In this document: piece by piece, positions 1-7,272 of the stretch
Layout: every line of letters starts with the position of its first letter
How positions within the stretch are numbered: position 1 is the stretch's first letter
Assembly: GCA_003477305.1 (NCBI GenBank)
Contig: DMTN01000069.1
Location: 1-20,685, forward strand
From: Acholeplasmatales bacterium
Lineage (GTDB): Bacteria > Bacillota_I > Bacilli_A > Izemoplasmatales > Hujiaoplasmataceae
Direction: 5' to 3'
DNA length: 20,685 bases
The notes under the pieces: model-generated
What the model saw: only the letters and a program-made list of their open reading frames with translations
Told to the model about the DNA's origin: nothing
Database searches by the model: none
Translations under genes and position numbers: made by a program

Positions 1-1
1 C

Positions 2-298
2 GAACAGCTTTCAAACGACTACCGCATCGTCTTCACGCTGCAGGAAGAATCATATACTTCTCAAGCTAGTTTCTATGACAAGGACGAGATTCCGGTTTTC
101 GAAAAAGGCACAGAAACAAAAACCGGTTTTCAGGGACGTCGAGTCCATCGCGGACTCTACATCACGAAAACCGGTAGATGCGTGAATGCGGACGTAAACG
201 CCGCCTTCAACATCATGAAGAAAAGCAAACCAAACACTTCTTTCGAGAAGATATGGTCTAGGGGTGCGAGCACACCCTTGCGGCTCAGGGTCGTTTGA
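2..298 (+). CDS. tnpB: TnpB (IS200/IS605 OrfB family) RNA-guided nuclease, C-terminal fragment
   Basis: Only the last 98 codons are in the window; the gene begins upstream of base 1 and stops at TGA 296-298. TnpB proteins are transposon-encoded RNA-guided DNA endonucleases with a split RuvC domain. The visible part contains EESYTSQASF and then GRRVHRGLY, the usual TnpB block before the third RuvC motif. NADVNAAFN follows, and its Asp (codon 191-193) is the expected third catalytic carboxylate. The cysteine pairs that form a zinc ribbon in many TnpBs are absent from the visible part (YTSQASFYDKDE instead), as in a known TnpB subgroup. The tail STPLRLRVV resembles the family's usual C-terminus, whose codons overlap the guide-RNA scaffold. 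No tnpA is visible. Base composition is less GC-rich than the neighbouring pullulanase, in line with a mobile origin. Whether the full gene is intact cannot be seen. Confidence 0.88.
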   Translation, partial: EQLSNDYRIVFTLQEESYTSQASFYDKDEIPVFEKGTETKTGFQGRRVHRGLYITKTGRCVNADVNAAFNIMKKSKPNTSFEKIWSRGASTPLRLRVV

Positions 299-317
299 CC
301 TGTTCCGCATCAATCAA
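240..317 (+). ncRNA. Possible omega-RNA (reRNA) scaffold at the right end of the TnpB element
   Basis: In this family the guide RNA overlaps the 3' end of tnpB and runs past the element's right end. Here the tnpB 3' end and the bases after the stop can fold into GGGTG/CACCC (262-266 with 273-277), GGTC-GTTT-GACC (289-300, containing the stop codon) and an enclosing GCGG/CCGC (280-283 with 305-308). Two TCAA tetranucleotides follow (310-313 and 314-317); TCAA is the right cleavage site of the relative IS608. The folding and boundaries are my inference by eye; no covariance model was run. Confidence 0.35.
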
Positions 318-334
318 GGTGATGTCAATCACCT
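317..334. terminator. Perfect hairpin between tnpB and pulA
   Basis: AGGTGAT pairs with ATCACCT around a four-base loop (7 bp). On the plus strand a T-rich run follows (335-345), so it could terminate the tnpB transcript. On the minus strand the bases after it are not T-rich, so it is a poor terminator for the pullulanase gene, whose stop lies 18 bases away. It could also be the subterminal palindrome of the insertion sequence. Confidence 0.45.
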
Positions 335-351
335 ATTTGTTCTTCGGTGAC

Positions 352-3201
352 TCAGTGCTTTCGCTTGATCAGGACGAAGAACGCAAGGAAGATGGCGCTC
401 ATCGAGTAGAAGACCGAGCCGAAGTTGATGCCGAAGATGGTGCAGCCGGTTTCCGGTTCTTCCGGGAGGACGACGACGCCCTGATAGAGGATCACGGTTT
501 CGTTTTCCATGACGAACATCGACGCGCCGCCCGCAAAGGTCCGGATGACTTCCGTGCCGATGCCGGACTGATCGCCGATAAGATTCCAGGTGTCGCCGGC
601 CGGCAGCGTGACGGTGGCGAACTCGCCGGTATTGTGGATCACCAGGATCGTATCCCAGGAGTCGCCGTTTGCATAATCGGAGATCGTATAGCCGAGGACG
701 GAGTTGTCGTCGAAGTCGATGAAGGAAAGATGCGCTTCGACTTCCGCGGCGGTCGAGAGCCGGAAGGCCGGATGGGTCTTGCGGAGTTCGATCAGGTCTT
801 TGTAGTATTCGAAGACTTCCATGTTGTCGTCCTGCGCCTTGAGATCCCAGCGCAACTGGTTGACGGCGTCGGGCGACTGGTAGGAGTTGCGGTTGTACTT
901 CGTGGCGACGCAGACATCGGAGCTGTCGGAGGGAACGCACGGCTTCGAACGCAGGAACTCTTCGCCGGCATGCAAAAACGGAATGCCCTGCGCCGTCAGG
1001 ACGAGCGCGTTGGCCTGCTTCTGCATTTCCTTGATGAGTCCGCCGCTCTTCTGCGCGTAGGTTGCGGTGTAGGTCAGTTTGTCGAAGAGGGTGAGGTTGT
1101 CGTGGGCGGTGACATAGTTGAGCGTCTGGCTCGGATTGTCGTTCCAGAATCTTCCCCACGAGAGGCCTTCGGTCGTGATGCCGGGGAGTGATACGCCGCC
1201 GGCGACGCCGTATTTGAGCCGGTTGATGATCGAGGTGGTCTTGGAGTCTTGAACAAAGCCGTCTTCGGTTCCGTCGGGGTTGCCTTTCACGGCGTTGCGG
1301 AAATCATCGTTGAAGGCGGCGACGCCGGGCATGTCGACGAGGTTGACCTTATCGGCCGCGATCGTGGAGGACAAGATCGTTCCGCCGCCGGTCCAGGGTT
1401 CGCCGTAGACGAGGATCGTGTCGTCGATCGCATGGAGCGAGGCGACGATCTGGTTCATCGTTTCGACGTCATGGAGCGCCATCAGGTCGAAACGGAATCC
1501 GGAGATGTTGTATTCTTCCGCCCAGAAGGTGACGGAATCGACCATGAACTTGCGCATCATGTAGCGTTCGGAGGCCGTTTCGTTGCCGGTTCCCGATCCG
1601 TTGGAGAACGAACCGTCGCTGTTCATGCGATAGTAATAGCCGGGGAGGATCATGTTGAAGTTGGAGTCGCCGCTCTGACCGGTGTGGTTGTACACGACGT
1701 CCATGATGACGCGCAGACCGTTTTCCGACATCGTCGCCATCAACTGCTTGAATTCGTTCACGCGGACGGCGCCGTCATACGGATTGGTTGCGTAGTAGCC
1801 TTCGAGGCAGTTGTAGTTGAGCGGCATATAGCCCCAGTTGAACTGGGTGGCGGATCCGGATTCGTCGACGGCGTTGCCGTAATCGAAGAACGGGAGGATC
1901 TGGACGTGGGTGACGCCGAGTTCCTTGATGTGGTCGATGCCGGTCGAGACGCCCTCGTAGGTCGTGCCTTCGACGGTGAAGCCGAGGAACTTTCCGCGAT
2001 AGGAGTCGTACTGACTGTCGACGACCCAGCTCGAATGGCTGGTGAGATCGCGGACGTGGACTTCATAGATGATCGCGTCCGTGTAGTGGAGCATCGAGCC
2101 GGGACGGTCGCCGTAGGTGAACCCGGCGGGATTGGTCTGGCTGAAGTCGACGACCATGCCGCGCAAGCCGTTGACCCCCGCGCTCTTCGCATACGGGTCG
2201 ACCAGTTCGTTGGTCTTGATGCCGTTGGTGACGGTGTAGGTGTAGTATTTGCCGTGCAGGTTGCCGGAGAGGGAAGCGGTCCACGTTCCCTTCACGCTCT
2301 TCGTCATCGCGATCGTCTGAGCGGGCGTGTCGGTCGCGGCCGGATCCTTGGCGATAAGCCTAGCCGGGGTGCCTGAGTCATAGATCTTCAGGACGACGGA
2401 CGAGGAGATCGGGGCCCACACGCGGAAGTCGGTGGTCGATGCGTTCACCACGGCGCCGAGATCGTCTCCGTCATATCCATAGGCGTCGATGAAGGCGGTG
2501 GTATCATAGATGCCGTCGAACGTGACGTCGTAGGTCTTGAGTTCGGTACCGAACAACACTTCCAGCGTATAGGTGTTCTCGAGGTTGACGTTCGTCGGAA
2601 TCGTGATCGTTCCGGCGTTGGCGGTAAGGGAGATCGTGAAGGTGGCGTCAGCGCCGTTGATCTTGAGATTGATGTTTCCCGAAGCGATGACGGACGTCAA
2701 GGTGAACCGAATCGATCGCAGCGTGCTGAAGTAGGCGTTGACGACTTTGTCGGAGCGGTCGGGGCCGTCGGGATCGTCGATCGCATAGCCGATCCGCTCG
2801 TCGCCTTCGACGAAATAGACATGCAACACACCGGCTTCGGAAGTCGCCGGAACGGAGATGAAACGGTCTTTGTCGACATCCTTTTTCAACCACTCGCCCT
2901 TGCGCATGATGATGCCGATCGAGGATGCGCTTGCGAAGTTCGTGGTCAAATCGATCGTGGCGACGGCGCCGAAGCCGTCGGTGACGATCCCGGATTCGTT
3001 CGTATCGAACTGATAGGCGGCGCCGGCGCCGCCGACAGGCCACATCCACATGTTCCATCCATCGCTATAATCGGCGCCATAACGGAAATAGTGGATCACC
3101 ATCGTATCGGTCGCCTCGGAAGCGGCTTCGACGCGACGGAAAGTCGGGATGAACAAGAGCGATGACGCAAGGATGAGAAGCAAAGCAAATTTTTTAATCA
3201 C
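352..3201 (-). CDS. pulA: Secreted, membrane-tailed type I pullulanase (GH13, CBM41-CBM48)
   Basis: A 949-residue debranching enzyme that hydrolyses alpha-1,6 links in pullulan, glycogen or branched dextrins outside the cell. The start is GTG with AAGGGGG (3209-3215) 7 bases upstream. Domains in order: signal peptide 1-26 (VEA before the cleavage site), CBM41 about 33-145, an N2-like linker domain, CBM48 about 245-345, the GH13 barrel from about 380, then a C-terminal beta domain. GH13 signatures are present: DVVYNH, GFRFD (nucleophile Asp572), YGEPW (acid/base Glu601) and TAHDN (Asp701). The type I signature YNWGYDP appears as FNWGYMP (454-460). The end carries PETGC (916-920), a hydrophobic helix and KRKH, suggesting anchoring to the membrane or surface. 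The gene is divergent from the sugar-binding and transport operon and probably shares its control. Substrate is inferred from family. Confidence 0.95.
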   Translation of the reverse strand: MIKKFALLLILASSLLFIPTFRRVEAASEATDTMVIHYFRYGADYSDGWNMWMWPVGGAGAAYQFDTNESGIVTDGFGAVATIDLTTNFASASSIGIIMRKGEWLKKDVDKDRFISVPATSEAGVLHVYFVEGDERIGYAIDDPDGPDRSDKVVNAYFSTLRSIRFTLTSVIASGNINLKINGADATFTISLTANAGTITIPTNVNLENTYTLEVLFGTELKTYDVTFDGIYDTTAFIDAYGYDGDDLGAVVNASTTDFRVWAPISSSVVLKIYDSGTPARLIAKDPAATDTPAQTIAMTKSVKGTWTASLSGNLHGKYYTYTVTNGIKTNELVDPYAKSAGVNGLRGMVVDFSQTNPAGFTYGDRPGSMLHYTDAIIYEVHVRDLTSHSSWVVDSQYDSYRGKFLGFTVEGTTYEGVSTGIDHIKELGVTHVQILPFFDYGNAVDESGSATQFNWGYMPLNYNCLEGYYATNPYDGAVRVNEFKQLMATMSENGLRVIMDVVYNHTGQSGDSNFNMILPGYYYRMNSDGSFSNGSGTGNETASERYMMRKFMVDSVTFWAEEYNISGFRFDLMALHDVETMNQIVASLHAIDDTILVYGEPWTGGGTILSSTIAADKVNLVDMPGVAAFNDDFRNAVKGNPDGTEDGFVQDSKTTSIINRLKYGVAGGVSLPGITTEGLSWGRFWNDNPSQTLNYVTAHDNLTLFDKLTYTATYAQKSGGLIKEMQKQANALVLTAQGIPFLHAGEEFLRSKPCVPSDSSDVCVATKYNRNSYQSPDAVNQLRWDLKAQDDNMEVFEYYKDLIELRKTHPAFRLSTAAEVEAHLSFIDFDDNSVLGYTISDYANGDSWDTILVIHNTGEFATVTLPAGDTWNLIGDQSGIGTEVIRTFAGGASMFVMENETVILYQGVVVLPEEPETGCTIFGINFGSVFYSMSAIFLAFFVLIKRKH

Positions 3202-3208
3202 AGGAATA

Positions 3209-3215
3209 CCCCCTT
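3209..3215 (-). promoter_or_regulatory. Ribosome-binding site deciding the GTG start of pulA
   Basis: AAGGGGG on the minus strand lies 7 bases before GTG 3201. The signal peptide begins directly at this GTG with MIKKF, so this start is preferred. Confidence 0.75.
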
Positions 3216-3241
3216 GTGTAATGAAACGAATGCACGTCTTT

Positions 3242-3250
3242 ATTCTAGCA
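3242..3250 (-). promoter_or_regulatory. Extended -10 promoter for pulA
   Basis: On the minus strand the sequence reads TGCTAGAAT, an extended -10 (TGn plus TAGAAT), about 40 bases before the GTG start. The -35 region is weak (A-rich, no clear TTGACA), which fits a promoter relying on the TGn element or on an activator. Confidence 0.5.
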
Positions 3251-3281
3251 TAAAATATGTTGGTTTTTCATAATAGAGTCT

Positions 3282-3293
3282 GTAACCGATTAC
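3282..3293. promoter_or_regulatory. LacI-family (MalR-like) operator candidate
   Basis: GTAACCGATTAC is palindromic at 10 of 12 positions with a central CG, the hallmark of LacI/GalR-family operators. It sits between the divergent pulA promoter and the promoter of the plus-strand operon, upstream of both -35 regions, so one regulator could serve both directions. No regulator gene is in the window. Confidence 0.45.
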
Positions 3294-3307
3294 GTTTTAC
3301 ACGGGAG

Positions 3308-3321
3308 TAAAAACGCTTGCA
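3308..3321 (+). promoter_or_regulatory. cre-like site overlapping the -35 of the maltodextrin operon
   Basis: TAAAAACGCTTGCA matches the CcpA cre consensus TGWAANCGNTNWCA with two mismatches and overlaps the -35 hexamer of the plus-strand promoter. Binding here would block RNA polymerase. This is consensus matching by eye only. Confidence 0.35.
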
Positions 3322-3345
3322 TTCATAAAATGAAAGTAGTAGAAT
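3317..3345 (+). promoter_or_regulatory. Sigma-A-type promoter of the glycan-binding/maltodextrin operon
   Basis: TTGCAT (3317-3322) and TAGAAT (3340-3345) are 17 bases apart. Transcription would start near 3352 and give a leader of about 65 bases before the ATG at 3416. Confidence 0.65.
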
Positions 3346-3363
3346 TAAACACGTTCAAATGGA

Positions 3364-3383
3364 CACAAGCGCTTTCACTTGTG
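3364..3383. promoter_or_regulatory. Second operator candidate (cre-like core inside an inverted repeat) just after the transcription start
   Basis: CACAAG and CTTGTG form a perfect inverted repeat around CGCTTTCA. On the minus strand 3364-3377 reads TGAAAGCGCTTGTG, whose left 11 bases fit the cre consensus. Its place just downstream of the predicted start suits repression by roadblock. It could equally be a site for a LacI-type sugar regulator. Confidence 0.45.
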
Positions 3384-3415
3384 GACAGAGACAAAAATCA
3401 ATACAGGAGGAAAAA

Positions 3416-5833
3416 ATGAAAAAAAGTCTGTTGCTTCTGTTTTTCGCAGTAGCGGCTTTGCTTGGCTTTGCGATGTCGACGAAGAATCTTACCGTCGACG
3501 CCGACGCGGCCGGACAAGTCGTATTCCACTATCAGAAGTGGGATGGAGTATATGACAGTGTTGGCCTTTGGGTCTGGGGAACCGGGACCGACGGCAGCAC
3601 GGACGGCGTTGCCAAAACCGAAGTCGATGATTTCGGTGCCGTCATTGAAGTCGCCATCGGCGCCGACGCCACTGAGATGGGAATCATTCCGATCGCAGCC
3701 GAAATCGGCGGCGACGCCCGTTGGGATCATAAAGATTCCAAAGACGGCGAAAACCTCGCCCTCGATGTCAGCGCGGCTGCGGCCGGTGCGACGATGCACG
3801 TGTATTTCTTCAGCGGGTCCGACACGATTTTCGTCGCCAGCGATGAATACATCAACGTCTTCATCGTCTACTTCACCGCTTCCGAAGTGTATGAAGAGAC
3901 CCTCGGCCTGCATGCATGGGGCGGATGGTATAACGACGCGAACATCGGCTCGTGGGGCGTTTGGGGAACCCCGACGCCGATCTTCACCGGTGAATTCACG
4001 ACGCCGGAAGGCAAACTCGGCAAGGTCGGAATGGGCCAAGCCATCGTTGATGGCGGCGTACCGAACCTGATCGTCTATGCCGGCACCGATGCCACCAAGA
4101 AAACGGGTGACGTCGCGGTCGATGTCGAAGGACTCGTCGCCGGCGATTGCACCGCTGTCTATGCGGCGGCGGAAACATGGCAGGGATTTGACAACGCTTC
4201 TCTTTATGCGGAATCGTCCTTCGCCTTCAAGTTCACGCCTTACAGCATGATCGAAGGCAAACTCGACGGAACCTTCGCCTTGACGAAGAGCATCGTCCAG
4301 GTCAAGTTCTCGGCGGAAGTCGCTTCGGTCTATGAAGACATGACCCAGCCGATCGTCACCACCTATGAACTGTATGAGATCGTCGGTTACGAATATGTTC
4401 CGACCGGAGTCGGTGGAATCGTGATCGACGAAACCGTTTATGATCCGTATGTCGCCTCCGACATTCCCGCCAACGTCACCGGTCGCGTCGTCTTCCACTA
4501 TCAGAAGTGGGACAGCGACTACTCCGACGTCGGTCTGTGGACCTGGGGCACCGGCACGGACGGTTCAGGCTCTCCCGTTCTCAGAGCGGGAGTCGATGAT
4601 TTCGGTGCCGTCATGGTCATCAATATCGACGACGACGCTTCCGACACCATCGGCTTGATCCCGATCGCCGATTCAATCAGCACCGACAGCCGTTGGGACT
4701 ACCGCGAAACCCCGGACGGACAGCAGATCAACTTCGACGTCACCACCATCAAGTCCGGCGCCGTCGATGAAATCCACGTCTACTACTTCCAGGGCGGCTT
4801 CCAGACATACTTCGTCGCTTCGCCCGACAAGTCGAATTTCATCGTTCTGCATCTCAGCAAGACGGCCACCTATGAAGAGAACCTCGGCATCCACAACTGG
4901 AGCATGGACGTCAACGCTACCGGTTGGGAAACCCCGCTCGCCATGGCTGACGCGTTTAAGACTCCCGACGGAGTCCCCGGCAAGGCCATTCTGCTCACCG
5001 ACGCCGCCCCGACGGACGGCGGCATCATCGTCCACGCCGGCGACACCAAGTATTCCGGCAACGACAACATTCAAGGCGCCGTTCTGACGGACGTCGCCGC
5101 GGGTGAAGTCGAAGTCATCTACGCCGGCATCGCCGGTTCCACCGAAGGAACGTACAGCTACACCACCGATCACGACGCCTTCGTCATGGAACTCATGGTT
5201 CCGACCGAAAGAGTCGCCATATACGACTATGTCGAGTATGAAGAAACCAGTTACGAAAGAGCCTTCTTCGACATCGCCGGCATGTTCACCCTTCTGATGG
5301 ACGGCGTCGTGGTTGAAGATGCGATCCTGAACGTCAATTTCAACGAAGACAAAGACGTCATCACCGAACTCGCCGTCGAACTCGCCATCGAACTCGAAGC
5401 CGGACACGAATACGTGCTTCAGTTCGACAATGGCGGCGAAGGCCTTGACGAACGTGCCGCCGAAGTCGACATCGTCATGGACGACGAAGGCCCGGTCATC
5501 ACCGTCCTGCTCACCGAACAGCTCACGTTTGTCGCCGGAACGGCTTGGGACACCAGCTACTGGCCGAACATCCGCGCCATCGACGATCGTGACGGAAACG
5601 TCTCCGACCGGATTTATGTGAAGGCCACCGAAGGCATCGTCAACATGAACAAGGCCGGCGTCTATCCGATCACCGTCACCGCCTATGACGACTGGGGTAA
5701 CGAAACCCAGGAAACGTTCAACATTACCATCACGGAACCCGAAACCGGCTGCGCGGCGAATAACGCCAGCATCGGAATCCTCGGACTCTTCGGCGTCGCG
5801 TTCTTCTTCGCCCGCCGCAAAGAGTGGTTCTGA
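3416..5833 (+). CDS. Surface glycan-binding protein with repeated CBM41-like domains, no catalytic domain
   Basis: 805 residues from ATG 3416, which has AGGAGG (3405-3410) five bases upstream and begins a signal peptide (MKKSLLLLFFAVAALLGFAMS). An upstream in-frame ATG at 3359 lacks a ribosome-binding site. Two alternating domain types appear twice: A1 about 33-140 and A2 about 356-465 (both start with VVFHYQKWD and contain DDFGAV), B1 about 149-250 and B2 about 475-580 (YEE.LG.H.W, then VYAG or VHAGD). A closely resembles the pullulanase CBM41; B is a more distant CBM41-like domain. An Ig-like domain of DUF5011 type follows (about 690-772), then PETGC (775-779), a hydrophobic helix and ARRKEWF. 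No glycoside hydrolase motifs are present. I infer that it captures alpha-glucans at the cell surface for the adjacent pullulanase and transporter, like the non-enzymatic SusE/SusF proteins in role only. First gene of the operon. Confidence 0.85.
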   Translation: MKKSLLLLFFAVAALLGFAMSTKNLTVDADAAGQVVFHYQKWDGVYDSVGLWVWGTGTDGSTDGVAKTEVDDFGAVIEVAIGADATEMGIIPIAAEIGGDARWDHKDSKDGENLALDVSAAAAGATMHVYFFSGSDTIFVASDEYINVFIVYFTASEVYEETLGLHAWGGWYNDANIGSWGVWGTPTPIFTGEFTTPEGKLGKVGMGQAIVDGGVPNLIVYAGTDATKKTGDVAVDVEGLVAGDCTAVYAAAETWQGFDNASLYAESSFAFKFTPYSMIEGKLDGTFALTKSIVQVKFSAEVASVYEDMTQPIVTTYELYEIVGYEYVPTGVGGIVIDETVYDPYVASDIPANVTGRVVFHYQKWDSDYSDVGLWTWGTGTDGSGSPVLRAGVDDFGAVMVINIDDDASDTIGLIPIADSISTDSRWDYRETPDGQQINFDVTTIKSGAVDEIHVYYFQGGFQTYFVASPDKSNFIVLHLSKTATYEENLGIHNWSMDVNATGWETPLAMADAFKTPDGVPGKAILLTDAAPTDGGIIVHAGDTKYSGNDNIQGAVLTDVAAGEVEVIYAGIAGSTEGTYSYTTDHDAFVMELMVPTERVAIYDYVEYEETSYERAFFDIAGMFTLLMDGVVVEDAILNVNFNEDKDVITELAVELAIELEAGHEYVLQFDNGGEGLDERAAEVDIVMDDEGPVITVLLTEQLTFVAGTAWDTSYWPNIRAIDDRDGNVSDRIYVKATEGIVNMNKAGVYPITVTAYDDWGNETQETFNITITEPETGCAANNASIGILGLFGVAFFFARRKEWF

Positions 5834-5856
5834 GTGGGATGAGAGGAGACACAGCC

Positions 5857-7176
5857 ATGAAAAAACTTGTTAGCGTATTCCTGACCCTCATCGTCCTCTT
5901 CGCGCTCACCGCCTGCGGCGTCGAACTCGAAGACAACATCATCGACTTCTCCGAAAGCCAGACCCAGCCGACCACGATCACCGTGTGGCTCGACGACACC
6001 GACGGCGTCTTTGCCGCCGAAGTCATTCCGGCGTTCAACGAAGTCTATCCCGACATCATCGTCGAATTCCAGCACAAGGGCGCCCTCGATTCCCGCAACG
6101 ACCTGAAGACCTATGGTCTCGTCGAAGGACTCGGCGCGGACGTGTTCATGTTCCCGCATGACCACCTCTCCCTCGCCATGCTCGAAAACCTCGTCTACAC
6201 GCTTCCGGATTCGCTGCTCACCACGCTGAAGGCCACGGTTCAACCGATCGCCCTCAACATTGCGACCGCCGGTACGCTCGGAACGACCAATGAAGAACTG
6301 TACGCGGTTCCGATTTCGATCGAATCCATCTTCATGATGTACAACAAAGAACTGATCAGCGCCGAAGAAGTCGCCGCCCTCGACAGCTGGCCCGAACTCA
6401 TCGCCGCCGCCGAACAGTATGCCATCGACAACCCCGGCGAGCAGTTGCTCACGACCAACTCCCATTGGGCCGACAACTACTACCTCCAGACGGTTTACTC
6501 CGCTTTTGGATGGCGTCCGCATGGCGTTGACGGCATCGACGGCACCGAAGTCGGCTTCGAATCCGCCGAACTTCTCGCCGCCCTCACCTGGCTGACCACC
6601 GAACTCAAGCCGGTCGTCACCGGAAACGACGCCTACAACTCCGCTTCCACCACCCTCTTCGAACAGGGCGTCGCCGCGATGATGATCGCCGGCCCGTGGT
6701 CGATCCGCACGATGCAGGATGCGATCGATGCCGAAAACCTCGGCGCCGCCGTCCTCCCGTCCTTCGAAGGCGTCACCGGTGCGACTCATACGCCGAGCAC
6801 CTACGCCGGCTCGCAGATGGTCGCCGTCTACAAGAACTCCTCGAACCGCGAAGCGGCGATCAAATTCGTCGAATTCCTCGCCAGCGAAACCGCTCAGCAA
6901 ATTCTGTATCGGACCTCGAACGACCTGCCCGCCCTCATCGACCTCTCGAATATCACGGACTCCGACGAGAACCCGATTACCGATGACCCGTTCATGGAAG
7001 TCATGATCGCTCAGCTCCAGACCTCCATCCCGATGCCCACCATCGCCGAAGTCACCTATTACTGGGCGGCTGCGCAAACGATGGTCGTCAACATCTGGGA
7101 TACCAACGCCGACATCGCCACAGAGCAGAAGAAAGCCGAAGCATCGTATCTCGCATCCAAGGCGCTCGGTTCGTAA
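5857..7176 (+). CDS. malE: Maltodextrin-type ABC transporter substrate-binding lipoprotein
   Basis: 439 residues from ATG 5857, chosen because GAGGAG (5843-5848) lies 8 bases upstream and a lipoprotein signal peptide starts there. An in-frame ATG at 5824 overlaps the previous gene. The lipobox is LTAC with Cys20 as the lipidated residue. The mature protein fits the family 1 solute-binding fold: TITVWLDDTDGVFAAEVIPAF at the N-terminus, then the hinge region YAVPISIESIFMMYNKEL, and GVAAMMIAGPWSI in the second lobe. It should capture maltodextrins outside the membrane and deliver them to the permeases encoded downstream. It starts 23 bases after the glycan-binding gene, so the two are probably cotranscribed. 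It ends with a double stop (TAA TAA). Sugar specificity is inferred from the neighbours; other oligosaccharides are possible. Confidence 0.9.
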   Translation: MKKLVSVFLTLIVLFALTACGVELEDNIIDFSESQTQPTTITVWLDDTDGVFAAEVIPAFNEVYPDIIVEFQHKGALDSRNDLKTYGLVEGLGADVFMFPHDHLSLAMLENLVYTLPDSLLTTLKATVQPIALNIATAGTLGTTNEELYAVPISIESIFMMYNKELISAEEVAALDSWPELIAAAEQYAIDNPGEQLLTTNSHWADNYYLQTVYSAFGWRPHGVDGIDGTEVGFESAELLAALTWLTTELKPVVTGNDAYNSASTTLFEQGVAAMMIAGPWSIRTMQDAIDAENLGAAVLPSFEGVTGATHTPSTYAGSQMVAVYKNSSNREAAIKFVEFLASETAQQILYRTSNDLPALIDLSNITDSDENPITDDPFMEVMIAQLQTSIPMPTIAEVTYYWAAAQTMVVNIWDTNADIATEQKKAEASYLASKALGS

Positions 7177-7202
7177 TAACCGGCACTTCCATTGTTAGGT
7201 TG

Positions 7203-7230
7203 AGATGGCCTTCGCAAGGAGGCCATCTTT
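7203..7230 (+). terminator. GCAA-capped stem-loop between malE and malF
   Basis: AGATGGCCTTC pairs with GAGGCCATCT (11 bp with one G-T pair) around a GCAA tetraloop (7214-7217), followed by only a short TTTCCT. The T run is too weak for full termination. A partial terminator or mRNA-stabilising hairpin would raise the amount of binding protein over permease, as is common in such operons. Confidence 0.7.
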
Positions 7231-7272
7231 CCTAATAAGTGGAGAACGCAAGCATGTCATGGGAGGTATCCA

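Noticed and set aside
442..456. Classical LPXTG sortase signal in the pullulanase
   Set aside because: The residue before PETG is Glu, not Leu, and Cys follows; it resembles but does not match LPXTG.
295..2376. Long plus-strand open frames opposite pulA
   Set aside because: Low-complexity shadow frames; the minus-strand pullulanase has all family motifs.
3359..3415. Upstream ATG extending the glycan-binding protein by 19 residues
   Set aside because: It has no ribosome-binding site and would place an operator-like repeat and the real AGGAGG inside the coding region; the ATG at 3416 begins a signal peptide.
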